A stretch of 64,000 bases of DNA from Bacillota bacterium (GCA_019420525.1 JAHZHA010000032.1:46746-110745); one strand, 5' to 3'; positions 33,814 to 42,378 are shown, numbered from the stretch's first letter. The notes: generated by a model from the letters alone, not told the origin. Made by a program: numbers and translations.

Positions 33814-34904
33814 AGAGTTCCCTCCTGTTCCAAAATCATATCTGTGATGACAATCGCTGCCACCGCTTCCACCACCGGCACCGCGCGCACCGCAACACAC
33901 GGATCGTGACGTCCTCTTACGCCCAATTCCGCATCTTCCATCCTGCGGTAATCGATGCTCCGCTGCGGTTTTCCGATGGACGGCGTCGGCTTGAAAGCCA
34001 GCCGGGCGATCACCGGCATACCGGAAGTGATTCCACCCAGAATTCCGCCGTGGTGATTCGTCTTCGTCTTTACGCTTCCGTCTCCGGCAATATAAAATTC
34101 ATCGTTGTTTTCACTGCCCCGCATGGCTGATGCGGCGAAGCCGGCGCCGAATTCCACGCCTTTTACCGCGGGAATGCCGTAAAAACCGTACGCCATTCTG
34201 CCCTCCACCGTATCGAAAATCGGGGAGCCGATGCCCGCCGGCAGACCGAGGATTCCAATCTCCACGATTCCGCCTGCCGAATCCGCATCGAGCCGCGCTT
34301 CTTCGATGATTTCTTTCATTTTCTGTCCGCTTTCACCGCGTATCACGGGAAACTGCTTTTTTCCGGGCGCCAGAAGTTCCTCCGGCGTCAGAGCCACATC
34401 ATCGTACCGGGCGTCCTCCACATTTCCGACAGATGCCAGATGAGCTCCGATGTATATACCGTTCTGCGCCAGATACTGAAGACACAGACCTCCGGCAAAT
34501 ACCAGGGGAGCCGTCAGGCGCGCCGAAAAATGGCCGCCGCCCCGAACATCGTTAAAGCCTCTGTACCGGATAAATCCCGTATAATCCGCATGTCCCGGAC
34601 GCGCCACAGACTCCACATTTTTGTAATCCGATGAATGCTGGTCCCTGTTGGCGATGACACATGTCACCGGTGTACCGCAGGTCACTCCGTCTTTCACTCC
34701 GGACAGAATCTCAGGAAGATCGTCTTCTTTCCTGGGCGTTGACGTCTTGTCTCTGCCCGGTGCCCGGCGCTTCATGAAAGCCAGCAGTTCTTCCATATCG
34801 ATCCTCACACCGGCAGGAAACCCGTCGATCACCGCTCCGATGCCTTTTCCGTGAGATTCGCCGAATACGGACACTTTTAATCTGTTACCTATCTGAGATG
34901 ACAT
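33810..34904 (-). CDS. aroC: Chorismate synthase
   Basis: This FMN-dependent enzyme converts 5-enolpyruvylshikimate 3-phosphate to chorismate. The 364 residues show FGESHGKGIG near the N terminus, RPGHADYTG, RGGGHFSARLTAP, the NHHGGILGGITSGMP flavin loop and RHDPCVAVRAVPVVEA. The ATG at 34904 follows GGGAGGAAGAGCAG and lies inside the 3' end of aroA (20-base overlap). It is coupled to chorismate mutase through a GTGA overlap. Confidence 0.95.
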   Translation of the reverse strand: MSSQIGNRLKVSVFGESHGKGIGAVIDGFPAGVRIDMEELLAFMKRRAPGRDKTSTPRKEDDLPEILSGVKDGVTCGTPVTCVIANRDQHSSDYKNVESVARPGHADYTGFIRYRGFNDVRGGGHFSARLTAPLVFAGGLCLQYLAQNGIYIGAHLASVGNVEDARYDDVALTPEELLAPGKKQFPVIRGESGQKMKEIIEEARLDADSAGGIVEIGILGLPAGIGSPIFDTVEGRMAYGFYGIPAVKGVEFGAGFAASAMRGSENNDEFYIAGDGSVKTKTNHHGGILGGITSGMPVIARLAFKPTPSIGKPQRSIDYRRMEDAELGVRGRHDPCVAVRAVPVVEAVAAIVITDMILEQEGTL

Positions 34905-36228
34905 CTGCTCTTCCTCCCAGTCTTCTCCACTCATCAAAAAAATCAGGATAGCTCTTCTGAATCGCCTCCGCATCGCTGATAATCACCGGCTCCTCGCAGG
35001 AAAGCGCCGCAACCGCCATAGACATGACGATCCGGTGGTCATTGTAGCCGCTGACTCTGCACCCGCCTTTCATTTTTCCGCCGGTGACGAGGAGCTCATC
35101 CTCTTTCTCCTCTGCGGACACCCCCAGACGCGACAGACAGTCCGCCATGGCGGAAAGCCGGTCACATTCCTTGATACGCAGCCTCGATATATTGTAAAAG
35201 CGGCTGACGCCTTCCGCGCAGGCGGCCGCCGTCGCCAGAACCGGAATGACGTCCGGAATATCTCCGCCGTCCGCTTCCAGCGCTTTCAGAGGAAGCACGC
35301 GGCTCTCTCCTCCGGAATTTCCCGAAGTTCTGACGACGAGCTCCGGATACCTCCGGATGACTTGCGCTCCGAATTTCTCTATGATATCGACAGCTTCCCG
35401 GTCGCCCTGAGCGCTGTCTTCTCTCAGACCGGCAATCGTCAGTTCGGAACCACAGGCCGCGGCAGCCAGCCAGAACGCCGCCTGGGAATAATCGCCTTCC
35501 ACCTCGACTTCCGCCGGAAGATAGCGCTGATTTCCCGGCACCCGGAACCCATATTCTGTCTCTTCGATCTCTATTCCAAATTCTCTGAGCATTTTCAGCG
35601 TCAGATGGATATACCCGATGGATTCCAGCTTTCCGCGTACCCGGATTTCACTGTCTCCCTCCAGCAGCGGCAGCGCGAACATGAGACCCGAAAAATACTG
35701 CGAGCTCACATTGCCGGGGAGTTCATAAATTCCTGGCTGCAGCCGGCCCTTTATATGAAACGGCAGCGAGTCTCTCCCCTGCGGAAGAAACTCGATCCCT
35801 CTTTTTTTCATCTCATCTGCCAGCGGCGTCATCGGGCGCTGCGGCAATTTTCCGCGTCCTTCAAAAGAAGCGTCTCTTCCCAGCGCTGCCGCGATAGGAA
35901 GTACAAACCGCAGAGTAGATCCGCTTTCGTTGCAGTCGAGCGATGCCGGATCCTCATCAGATCTTTCGCATCCGTTCCTTTCTCCGCTCATATTTCTCCG
36001 GATCCCGCGCACCGATACGGTTCTGCCGTCTCCGATTCTCTCGATTTCCGCCCCCAGAGCCGTCATACAGCCGATAGTAGCCTTCATGTCTTTCGATTCC
36101 GAAATTCCGTGTATTTCAGACTTTCCATCCGCCAGGGATGCGCAGATCAGAGCCCTGTGAGCCGCCGATTTCGACGGCGGAACCTGTACGATACCTTTCA
36201 GTTTACCCGGATAGACTTTTATATCCAT
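34885..36228 (-). CDS. aroA: 3-phosphoshikimate 1-carboxyvinyltransferase (EPSP synthase)
   Basis: EPSP synthase joins phosphoenolpyruvate to shikimate 3-phosphate. The 447 residues have PPSKSAAHRALICASLADG near 17-35, the DCNESGSTLRFVLPIAAAL loop, LPQRPMTPLADEM, and RIKECDRLSAMADCL with NDHRIVMSMAVAA near the end. The internal loop after residue 75 (RRNMSGERNGCERSDEDPASL) is a little longer than usual. It follows aroB by 90 bases. Confidence 0.95.
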   Translation of the reverse strand: MDIKVYPGKLKGIVQVPPSKSAAHRALICASLADGKSEIHGISESKDMKATIGCMTALGAEIERIGDGRTVSVRGIRRNMSGERNGCERSDEDPASLDCNESGSTLRFVLPIAAALGRDASFEGRGKLPQRPMTPLADEMKKRGIEFLPQGRDSLPFHIKGRLQPGIYELPGNVSSQYFSGLMFALPLLEGDSEIRVRGKLESIGYIHLTLKMLREFGIEIEETEYGFRVPGNQRYLPAEVEVEGDYSQAAFWLAAAACGSELTIAGLREDSAQGDREAVDIIEKFGAQVIRRYPELVVRTSGNSGGESRVLPLKALEADGGDIPDVIPVLATAAACAEGVSRFYNISRLRIKECDRLSAMADCLSRLGVSAEEKEDELLVTGGKMKGGCRVSGYNDHRIVMSMAVAALSCEEPVIISDAEAIQKSYPDFFDEWRRLGGRADVISDR

Positions 36229-36318
36229 AACAATTCCTGACCTTCCTCATTCTTATCACCCCCGGCTCGTTTTCTTTTATCTGCTTCCGATTTGCTCAGA
36301 GCATCAGCCGGCGGGATT

Positions 36319-37413
36319 TTATCTGTCTCCGCTTCTTTCTGCGGCTTCTGCGATCTCTTCTCCGCCCTTCAGAAAAGATTCCAGGCTGTTCAGTTTCATA
36401 TCACATACAGAAGCCTTTCCGGCTCTTTCGATGTACACGAGACTTATGGAACCGCCGGAAGCTTTCTTGTCGCTGGCCGCCAGCCGGCAAAGTTCTCCCG
36501 TACCGCTGCCTTCGTATGACGTTTCAAACCCCTGTGCCGCTATGAGTCTCCTGAGCCGTTCATACGTTCCCGATTCTGTCATTCCGGCAGCCTCAGATGC
36601 GGCCGTAACCATCAGCATTCCCACAGCCACCGCCTTTCCGTGGCTGACGCGGTAATTCGAATCCTTTTCGATGGCATGAGCCATCGTATGTCCGAAATTC
36701 AGAATCTTCCTCAGCCCGCCTTCCTTTTCGTCTGCTTCGACGACTTCTCCTTTTATCTTTACGCAGCGACTGACAATGTCCGCCAGTCCGGATGAAATTC
36801 CGTTCCTTTCGATGAGTTCCAGGATACTTTCGTCACGGATGGCCCCCGTCTTTATGATTTCTGCGGTTCCGTCCAAAATCAGATCGTTATTTAACGTTTT
36901 GAAAGTATCTGTGTCGCAGATCACGAGAGAAGGCTGCCAGAAAGTTCCCATGAGATTCTTACCGGCCGCGATATTCACACCTGTCTTCCCTCCTACGGAA
37001 GAATCCACGGCTGCCAGCAGCGTCGTAGGAATCTGTACAAAATCGATTCCTCTCAGATAAACAGAAGCCGCAAAGCCGCACATGTCGCCTGCTACGCCGC
37101 CTCCCAGAGCCACTGCCGCATCCTTTCTCGACAGATGATGTTCCGACATAAAATCGATGAACGCCGCTGCCGTCCCGATATTTTTCGAATGCTCGCCAGC
37201 TGGAAACGTAAATCGACACGTTTCAAATCCCGCTTTGCGAAAGCTCTCTTCCGCAGCCTCTCCGTAAAGCCTGTCCGTCCGGGAATCAGAAAAAAAGGCC
37301 GCCTTTCTGCCCTTTAGCACACCGGCTGACATGGCGCCCGCTTCTTTCAGAATTCCCGGACCTATCTTCACATCATATCCTTTTCCCGCGTTTATTCTGA
37401 TGGATTCTGTCAT
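36319..37413 (-). CDS. aroB: 3-dehydroquinate synthase
   Basis: This NAD+- and metal-dependent enzyme closes the ring of DAHP in the second step of the shikimate pathway. The 364 residues contain GGGVAGDMCGFAAS, PTTLLAAVDSSVGGKTGVN, the metal-ligand segment AEIIKTGAIRD, and LNFGHTMAHAIE with VSHGKAVAVGM. Ribosome site CGGGAGCGGAAAG. It lies downstream of the hairpin at 37479-37520, which may adjust its expression relative to the DAHP synthase gene. aroD, aroE and aroK are not in this cluster. Confidence 0.95.
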   Translation of the reverse strand: MTESIRINAGKGYDVKIGPGILKEAGAMSAGVLKGRKAAFFSDSRTDRLYGEAAEESFRKAGFETCRFTFPAGEHSKNIGTAAAFIDFMSEHHLSRKDAAVALGGGVAGDMCGFAASVYLRGIDFVQIPTTLLAAVDSSVGGKTGVNIAAGKNLMGTFWQPSLVICDTDTFKTLNNDLILDGTAEIIKTGAIRDESILELIERNGISSGLADIVSRCVKIKGEVVEADEKEGGLRKILNFGHTMAHAIEKDSNYRVSHGKAVAVGMLMVTAASEAAGMTESGTYERLRRLIAAQGFETSYEGSGTGELCRLAASDKKASGGSISLVYIERAGKASVCDMKLNSLESFLKGGEEIAEAAERSGDR

Positions 37414-37478
37414 CTTTCCGCTCCCGTCTCTTCTGTATCTTTCACAACGACGATCTGTCGCTTATTTCTCCGATAAAC

Positions 37479-37520
37479 AAACGGACTAATAAATATTCTA
37501 TCATATTTATTAGTCCGTTT
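37479..37520 (-). terminator. 18-bp hairpin between DAHP synthase gene and aroB
   Basis: A perfect 18-bp inverted repeat (37479-37496 with 37503-37520; core ACGGACTAATAAATAT) has a six-base loop. Read on the minus strand it ends in TTTGTTTA, a weak T tract. It may be a partial terminator or an RNA-stabilising stem inside the aro transcript. Confidence 0.6.
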
Positions 37521-37570
37521 TCTCTTAATCTTGATGATATCGCCCTTAAAACCGTGAAAAAGACGTAAGT

Positions 37571-38590
37571 TTAGTCTGCCATCTCTTCCACCATGAATTT
37601 ATGCATTTTGCTTATCTTCTTCATCGTCGCGTCGAACTGAGCCGGCGTAAGAGACTGTGGACCGTCGCAGAGGGCTTTTTTCGGATTATTGTGAACTTCT
37701 ATAATCAAACCATCTGCACCTGCCGCCACTGCTGCTACGGAGAGAGGCTCAACGTACTGAACGATCCCGGTAGCATGGCTCGGATCGACAATTACCGGAA
37801 GATGAGTCTTTTCTCTCAAGACAGGTATTGCAGAAAGATCCAGCGTATTTCTCGTAGCCGTCTCAAAAGTACGGATTCCTCTTTCACACAGGATGACATT
37901 TTTATTGCCTCCCGCCATAATGTATTCCGCACTCATCAGCCATTCGTCGATGGTATTCGCCAGTCCTCTCTTCAGAAGAACCGGCTTGTCCTGTCTGCCC
38001 AGTACTTTCAGAAGCTCAAAATTCTGCATGTTCCGCGCGCCCACCTGAATGATGTCCACGTGTTCAAAGAGAGGAAGGTGGGAAGCGTTCATGATCTCTG
38101 TTACGATCGGCATTCCCGTCTCTTTTTTTGCTTCCAGAAGCAACTCGATTCCTTCTGCTCTCAGTCCCTGGAAAGCATAAGGCGACGTTCTCGGCTTGAA
38201 AGCTCCGCCTCTCAGCAGTGTAGCTCCCGATGCCTTGACCGCTTTTGCCACCTCTATGATCTGCTCTTCCGATTCCACAGAACACGGACCGGCGATCACC
38301 TGGAAATTTCCTCCTCCTATCTTGATTCCGCCGCCGATATCCACCACTGTAGGCTCCGGATGAAACTTTCTGTTTGCAGCCTTATACGGTTCCTGGATTC
38401 TCTTTACATCTTCCACGAAATCGAATCCTCTCAGGTCATCTTCCGCCAGCGATGCGGTGTCTCCGATGAGACCGAGAATCGTCATATGTTCGCCTTCCGT
38501 AACGCTGACCGTCACATTGAATGCATCCAGATATTCGATCATTTCCATTACGTCTGACTGACTCGTTCCGTCCTTTAAAATTACAACCAT
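37571..38590 (-). CDS. aroF: 3-deoxy-7-phosphoheptulonate synthase (DAHP synthase, type I beta)
   Basis: DAHP synthase condenses phosphoenolpyruvate and erythrose 4-phosphate, the entry step of aromatic amino acid synthesis. The 339 residues comprise an N-terminal ferredoxin-like regulatory domain (1-70; VVILKDGTSQSDVMEMIEYL) and a KDPGal/KDO8P-like barrel with AGPCSVESEEQI, LRGGAFKPRTSPYAFQG, QVGARNMQNFELL, RGLANTIDEWL and PVIVDPSHATG. The N-terminal domain of such enzymes can mediate feedback inhibition. Ribosome site AAGGAGGATGTT. Expression appears controlled by the leader at 38591-38896. Confidence 0.95.
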   Translation of the reverse strand: MVVILKDGTSQSDVMEMIEYLDAFNVTVSVTEGEHMTILGLIGDTASLAEDDLRGFDFVEDVKRIQEPYKAANRKFHPEPTVVDIGGGIKIGGGNFQVIAGPCSVESEEQIIEVAKAVKASGATLLRGGAFKPRTSPYAFQGLRAEGIELLLEAKKETGMPIVTEIMNASHLPLFEHVDIIQVGARNMQNFELLKVLGRQDKPVLLKRGLANTIDEWLMSAEYIMAGGNKNVILCERGIRTFETATRNTLDLSAIPVLREKTHLPVIVDPSHATGIVQYVEPLSVAAVAAGADGLIIEVHNNPKKALCDGPQSLTPAQFDATMKKISKMHKFMVEEMAD

Positions 38591-38678
38591 AACATCCTCC
38601 TTAAAAAGCCTTTCTGTGATAAGTTAAATCATTGCGCTTTTTCCAGGGAGCAAGCGGCTGAAACGCCGCTCCTCTATG

Positions 38679-38711
38679 AAAAAAAGCCATCCGATACAAA
38701 TCGGATGGCTT
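38679..38711 (-). terminator. Attenuator terminator in the DAHP synthase leader
   Basis: A perfect 12-bp stem AAGCCATCCGAT / ATCGGATGGCTT (38684-38695 with 38700-38711) has a four-base loop and seven T on the minus strand (38679-38685). It stands about 90 bases before the aroF start and about 65 bases after the leader peptide stop, so it would stop transcription before aroF. Confidence 0.85.
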
Positions 38712-38747
38712 AAAAATCGAGATTAACTTACGATATTTCAGTTATTT

Positions 38748-38765
38748 CCATGAGTTTGTATTCGT
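38748..38765 (-). promoter_or_regulatory. Predicted antiterminator segment
   Basis: The minus-strand segment ACGAATACAAACTCATGG can pair with the terminator's 5' arm and loop: ATACAAA (38761-38755) with TTTGTAT (38700-38694), and ATGG (38751-38748) with CCAT (38708-38705). The same segment can pair with leader codons 4-6: CAAACTC with GGGTTTG, 38858-38852. This gives the mutually exclusive pairings of a classical attenuator. Paper model only. Confidence 0.6.
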
Positions 38766-38775
38766 GGGGAAAGCT

Positions 38776-38868
38776 TTATATTTTATGTACGCAAAAGCGG
38801 CCTGTAAAGACTCTGTACAGACCAAAATAGCTGCCGTAATAAAAGCTGTTCCAAACCCGATTACACAT
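38776..38868 (-). CDS. Leader peptide rich in Phe, Tyr and Trp
   Basis: This 30-codon frame starts ATG at 38868 and ends TAA at 38776. Aromatic residues are W6, F9, Y10, Y11, Y14, F15, Y18, F21 and F25, nine of 30, including three in a row (FYY at 9-11). The ribosome site GAAGG lies 9 bases before the ATG, and the ATG is about 28 bases from the predicted transcript start. It is followed by an antiterminator segment and a terminator ahead of DAHP synthase. The likely function is as a translated sensor of charged aromatic tRNAs; the peptide itself probably has no activity. Confidence 0.75.
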   Translation of the reverse strand: MCNRVWNSFYYGSYFGLYRVFTGRFCVHKI

Positions 38869-38902
38869 AGTTGTTTACCTTCATATCCTAAAATTTATGT
38901 TT

Positions 38903-38931
38903 ACTATACTACTTTAAAGTGACATTGTCAA
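38903..38931 (-). promoter_or_regulatory. Strong promoter of the aro operon
   Basis: On the minus strand a perfect TTGACA (38926-38931) and TATAGT (38903-38908) are 17 bases apart. The predicted start near 38896 gives a leader of about 300 bases before aroF. Confidence 0.85.
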
Positions 38932-38973
38932 TATCTCCATGCGGAAAACCCGCACACTTTACGGAAATTGAAC

Positions 38974-39009
38974 AAAAAACTGCTGCAGATATCATGTCTG
39001 CAGCAGTTT
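38974..39009 (-). terminator. Terminator of the ribosomal superoperon
   Basis: A perfect 13-bp stem AAACTGCTGCAGA / TCTGCAGCAGTTT (38977-38989 with 38997-39009) is followed on the minus strand by TTTTTTGTT. It lies 29 bases after rplQ and just upstream of the aro promoter. Confidence 0.88.
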
Positions 39010-39037
39010 ACTCTGTTACCGTATTTCGTTCCCGGTC

Positions 39038-39379
39038 TTATACTAATTCCAGGAATACCATTTCAGCGGTGTCGCCTCTTCTCTGGCCGAGTTTGAGAAT
39101 TCTCGTGTATCCGCCGTTTCTTTCCGCATATTTCGGCGCGATGTTGTCGAAAAGTTCCGTTACAACGTCTTCGTCGTAAATATATGCCAGCGCCTGTCTT
39201 CTCGCGTGAAGATCACCACGCTTGCCCAACGTGATCATCTTTTCAGCCATTCTTCTTGTTTCCTTGGCTCTCGTAATCGTCGTAGTGATTCTGCCTTCTC
39301 TGAGAAGATCCGTAACCTGGTTTCTCAGCATCGCTTTTCTATGAGCCGTAGGTCTTCCAAGCTTTCTGTGTCCTTTCAC
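39038..39379 (-). CDS. rplQ: 50S ribosomal protein L17
   Basis: L17 sits near the peptide exit tunnel of the large subunit. The 113 residues begin [24 protein letters not shown], the conserved family start, and end with [14 protein letters not shown]. This is the usual short bacterial length. It is last in the superoperon, 20 bases after rpoA, and followed by the terminator at 38974-39009. Confidence 0.96.
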   Translation of the reverse strand: MKGHRKLGRPTAHRKAMLRNQVTDLLREGRITTTITRAKETRRMAEKMITLGKRGDLHARRQALAYIYDEDVVTELFDNIAPKYAERNGGYTRILKLGQRRGDTAEMVFLELV

Positions 39380-39399
39380 TTGTGAGTCCCTCCTTCGCT

Positions 39400-40347
39400 T
39401 TAGTCTTCATTCGGTCTGAGACTGAGACCGAGTTCTTCCAGTTTGTGCTTAACCTCATCGAGTGATTTCTTACCGAGGTTTCTGACCTTCATCATGTCAT
39501 CTTCCGATTTGTGGGTAAGTTCTTCGACGGTGTTAATATTCGCCCTCTTCAGGCAGTTAAACGATCTTACGGAAAGTTCCAGCTCTTCAATCGTCATCTC
39601 GAGAGCCTTTTCCTTCTGATCTTCTTCTTTTTCCACCATGATTTCGACGGAATCCATGCTGTCGGTGAGATCGATGAAGAGCTTCAGGTGCTCCTGCATG
39701 ATCTTCGCGCCGATGGATACGCTTTCTTCGGGAGAAATGCTGCCGTCCGTCCAGATTTCCAGAATGAGTCTGTCGTAATCTGTAATCTGGCCTACACGTG
39801 TATTCTGTACTGTAAAGTTCACCTTTCTGGCAGGAGTATAAATGCTGTCCACCGGAATAACTGCGATCGGAGTGTTGTCCGTCTTATTCTGGTCAGCAGG
39901 TGTATAGCCTCGTCCGTTTGCCAGATTGATCTCCATTACTAATGTAGCATTTTCGTCGAGTGTTGCAATATGAAGCTCCGGATTGAAGATTTCAACATCG
40001 CTGTCGGAGATGATATCAGCAGCCGTGACCTCTTTCGGTCCCACAGCATTGATAATCGCTCTCTTAGGCGTGTCTCCGTTTAATCGAACCGAGAGTTTCT
40101 TCAGATTGAGGATGATCGCCGTCACATCTTCTTTAACGCCCGGTACGGTTGAGAACTCGTGAAGTATACCGTCGATTTTAATCGAAGTCACCGCTGCACC
40201 CGGTAAGGACGAGAGGAGAATTCTTCTCAGGCTATTGCCCAGAGTCGTGCCGTATCCTCTTTCAAGAGGCTCCACGATAAATTTTCCGTAGTTCTTATCT
40301 GTATCGGAATAGATACATTCTATTGTTGGTTTTTCGATTTCTATCAC
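39400..40347 (-). CDS. rpoA: RNA polymerase alpha subunit
   Basis: The alpha subunit nucleates RNA polymerase assembly and contacts promoters and activators. The 315 residues have an N-terminal dimerisation domain with [27 protein letters not shown] and a C-terminal helix-hairpin-helix domain ([36 protein letters not shown]) joined by a short acidic linker. It lies 67 bases after rpsD, in the usual alpha-operon position. Confidence 0.97.
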   Translation of the reverse strand: MIEIEKPTIECIYSDTDKNYGKFIVEPLERGYGTTLGNSLRRILLSSLPGAAVTSIKIDGILHEFSTVPGVKEDVTAIILNLKKLSVRLNGDTPKRAIINAVGPKEVTAADIISDSDVEIFNPELHIATLDENATLVMEINLANGRGYTPADQNKTDNTPIAVIPVDSIYTPARKVNFTVQNTRVGQITDYDRLILEIWTDGSISPEESVSIGAKIMQEHLKLFIDLTDSMDSVEIMVEKEEDQKEKALEMTIEELELSVRSFNCLKRANINTVEELTHKSEDDMMKVRNLGKKSLDEVKHKLEELGLSLRPNED

Positions 40348-40414
40348 TCGAATACCTCCTTATATAACCCGCGAAATATGACGTTTTTTCTGACGAGCTC
40401 TATCATCTTGTCTA

Positions 40415-41002
40415 CTACTTGGAGTACAATTCGACGATGAGATGTTCAGCGATAGGAACATCGATATCTTCTCTTGTAGGTAATGCAACGATCTTTCCTT
40501 CCAGCTTGTCAGTGTCGATCGTAACCCACTTCGGAGTCGTGATGATCATATCTCTGAGCTGCTTGAACTTAGGAGAATCCTTGCTCTTATCTTTTACAGT
40601 GATGACATCGCCTTCATTGAGTTCCATAGAAGGGATATTTGCTTTCTTGCCGTTAACATAAAAATGACCGTGGGAAACGAGCTGTCTTGCTTCTCTTCTC
40701 GTCGCCGCAAATCCCATTCTGTAAACGACGTTGTCGAATCTTCTCTCTAACATGAGGAGAAGGTTTACACCGGCAGAACCCGGTCTCTTGGCAGCCTTCT
40801 CATAAGTATTTCTGAACTGCTTTTCCAGCAGGCCGTATACGAACTTAACTTTCTGCTTTTCATTGAGCTGAACTGCATAGTTGCTCTTTTTTCTTCTGCC
40901 CTGATTAGGGTTTCTTCTGGACTGTTTGTCGATGCCCATGAATCCCGGTTCTATGCCGAGAGTTCTCGCTCTCTTGAGAACTGGCTGAGTATTCTTTGCC
41001 AT
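40415..41002 (-). CDS. rpsD: 30S ribosomal protein S4
   Basis: S4 is a primary 16S rRNA-binding protein that starts small-subunit assembly. The 195 residues contain the S4 RNA-binding domain (RRFDNVVYRMGFAATRREARQLVSHGHFYVNGKKANIP). It has no cysteines, so it is the zinc-free form; the N terminus carries NPNQGRRKKSNYAVQL. A zinc-type paralogue may exist elsewhere. It follows rpsK by 37 bases. Confidence 0.96.
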   Translation of the reverse strand: MAKNTQPVLKRARTLGIEPGFMGIDKQSRRNPNQGRRKKSNYAVQLNEKQKVKFVYGLLEKQFRNTYEKAAKRPGSAGVNLLLMLERRFDNVVYRMGFAATRREARQLVSHGHFYVNGKKANIPSMELNEGDVITVKDKSKDSPKFKQLRDMIITTPKWVTIDTDKLEGKIVALPTREDIDVPIAEHLIVELYSK

Positions 41003-41039
41003 TTACTATTCCTCCTTTTCTTCTGAAATATCGCCGTAA

Positions 41040-41441
41040 TTACACTCTTCTTCTCTTCGGCGGTCTGCAGCCGTTGTGAGGAATAGGTGTGATGTCCTTG
41101 ATCATGGTGATTTCGAGACCGGCTGTCTGGAGCGCTCTGATAGCAGCTTCTCTGCCGGAACCAGGACCCTTTACGTATACTTCTACTGTCTTGAGGCCGT
41201 GTTCCATAGCGCCTTTGGCAGCCACTTCGGCAGCACTCTGTGCAGCGAAAGGAGTGGATTTTCTGGATCCCTTGAAACCGAGGGAACCTGCGCTGGACCA
41301 TGCCAGAGCATTGCCGCTCATGTCGGTCAGCGTTACGATTGTATTGTTGAAGGTAGCCTGGATATGAGCCTGACCGCGTTCAATATTTTTACGTTCTTTT
41401 CTCTTTTTTCTGACTGTCGTCTTCTTTACGGTTTTAGCCAT
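41040..41441 (-). CDS. rpsK: 30S ribosomal protein S11
   Basis: S11 lies on the 30S platform near the mRNA exit. The 133 residues contain the conserved [44 protein letters not shown] and the C-terminal [12 protein letters not shown]. It is preceded by a very basic N-terminal segment ([15 protein letters not shown]). 15-base gap after rpsM. Confidence 0.97.
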   Translation of the reverse strand: MAKTVKKTTVRKKRKERKNIERGQAHIQATFNNTIVTLTDMSGNALAWSSAGSLGFKGSRKSTPFAAQSAAEVAAKGAMEHGLKTVEVYVKGPGSGREAAIRALQTAGLEITMIKDITPIPHNGCRPPKRRRV

Positions 41442-41456
41442 TCTACTCTACCTCCT

Positions 41457-41825
41457 TTACTTTTTCTTTCTTCCTACAGTCTTTTTAGGACCTTTTCTCG
41501 TTCTTGCGTTTGTCTTGGTCTTCTGTCCTCTGACAGGGAGACCTCTTCTATGTCTAATGCCTCTGTAGCATCCGATTTCCATCAGTCGTTTGATATTCAG
41601 ATTAACTTCTCTTCTGAGATCACCCTCTACGTGATACTCCGCATCGATAATCTTTCTGATCTTACCTACTTCTTCTTCTGTCAGATCTTTTACCCTTGTA
41701 TCTGGGTTAATTCCTGCTTTAGATAAGATATCATTCGCTGTTGGTCTTCCTATGCCATAGATATAAGTGAGTCCGATCTCAACTCTCTTGTCGTTTGGTA
41801 AATCGACACCGGCTATACGAGCCAT
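41457..41825 (-). CDS. rpsM: 30S ribosomal protein S13
   Basis: S13 in the 30S head bridges to the large subunit and contacts the P-site tRNA. The 122 residues have the helix-hairpin-helix region ([16 protein letters not shown]), [33 protein letters not shown] and a basic tail. It is first in the alpha part, after a 183-base gap that contains a candidate internal promoter. Confidence 0.97.
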   Translation of the reverse strand: MARIAGVDLPNDKRVEIGLTYIYGIGRPTANDILSKAGINPDTRVKDLTEEEVGKIRKIIDAEYHVEGDLRREVNLNIKRLMEIGCYRGIRHRRGLPVRGQKTKTNARTRKGPKKTVGRKKK

Positions 41826-41892
41826 TCGCGTACACCTCTCTTTCTGCTTCCTTTCGATTATTTATCGAATTTCTGTTATAACTCGAAAATAG

Positions 41893-41921
41893 ATTTTATC
41901 ACATTTTCGTAGCTATGTCAC
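41893..41921 (-). promoter_or_regulatory. Internal promoter before rpsM with overlapping dyad
   Basis: On the minus strand GTGACA and TAAAAT are 17 bases apart. A perfect inverted repeat TATGTCA-N9-TGACATA (41914-41936) covers the -35 box. It would separately drive rpsM-rpsK-rpsD-rpoA-rplQ. Confidence 0.55.
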
Positions 41922-42008
41922 CATAATTATGACATAATTTTAATATTTTTTCTCTTATATACAGTAATACCGCATCATGTCTGAAGCGGTATGTCCTGCC
42001 TGTATGAT

Positions 42009-42122
42009 TTAACCCTGTGTCTGCTTATGTTTCGGGTTCTTGCAAATTACCATTACTTTGCCGTGTCTCTTGATAACCTTGCACTTTTCGCAAATCGGTT
42101 TTACTGAAGCTCTTACCTTCAT
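42009..42122 (-). CDS. rpmJ: 50S ribosomal protein L36
   Basis: The 37-residue L36 begins [21 protein letters not shown], the classical start. It has the zinc ligands C11, C14 and C27 with a histidine at 33 (CEKCK ... VICKNPKHK). It is the zinc form. It stabilises 23S rRNA near the GTPase centre. 17 bases after infA; the following gap to rpsM is unusually long. Confidence 0.96.
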   Translation of the reverse strand: MKVRASVKPICEKCKVIKRHGKVMVICKNPKHKQTQG

Positions 42123-42139
42123 TTTTCTGCCTCCTCTGC

Positions 42140-42358
42140 CTACTTTTCACGCCATGTGATTCTGCCTCTGGACAGATCATACGGGGATAATTCTACCTTA
42201 ACTTTGTCACCCGGAAGGATTCTTATGAAATTCATCCTTATCTTTCCTGAAATATGAGCGAGCACTTCGAAGCCGTTATCCAATTTGACTTTAAACATCG
42301 CGTTTGGCTGAGCTTCCAACACAGTTCCAAATACTTCGATTACATCTTTTTTAGCCAT
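42140..42358 (-). CDS. infA: Translation initiation factor IF-1
   Basis: IF-1 occupies the ribosomal A site during initiation. The 72-residue OB-fold protein starts [23 protein letters not shown] and contains [35 protein letters not shown]. Length and sequence are typical. It lies between the KOW-protein gene and rpmJ, as in many Firmicutes. Confidence 0.97.
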   Translation of the reverse strand: MAKKDVIEVFGTVLEAQPNAMFKVKLDNGFEVLAHISGKIRMNFIRILPGDKVKVELSPYDLSRGRITWREK

Positions 42359-42378
42359 AATTCTCCATCTCCTCCTGA

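Noticed and set aside
35035..36240. 401-codon plus-strand frame opposite aroA
   Set aside because: It is the antisense shadow of aroA, caused by codon bias and high GC at third positions.
38591..38900. T-box explanation for the aroF leader
   Set aside because: The conserved T-box antiterminator sequence is absent. The translated aromatic-rich frame fits better.
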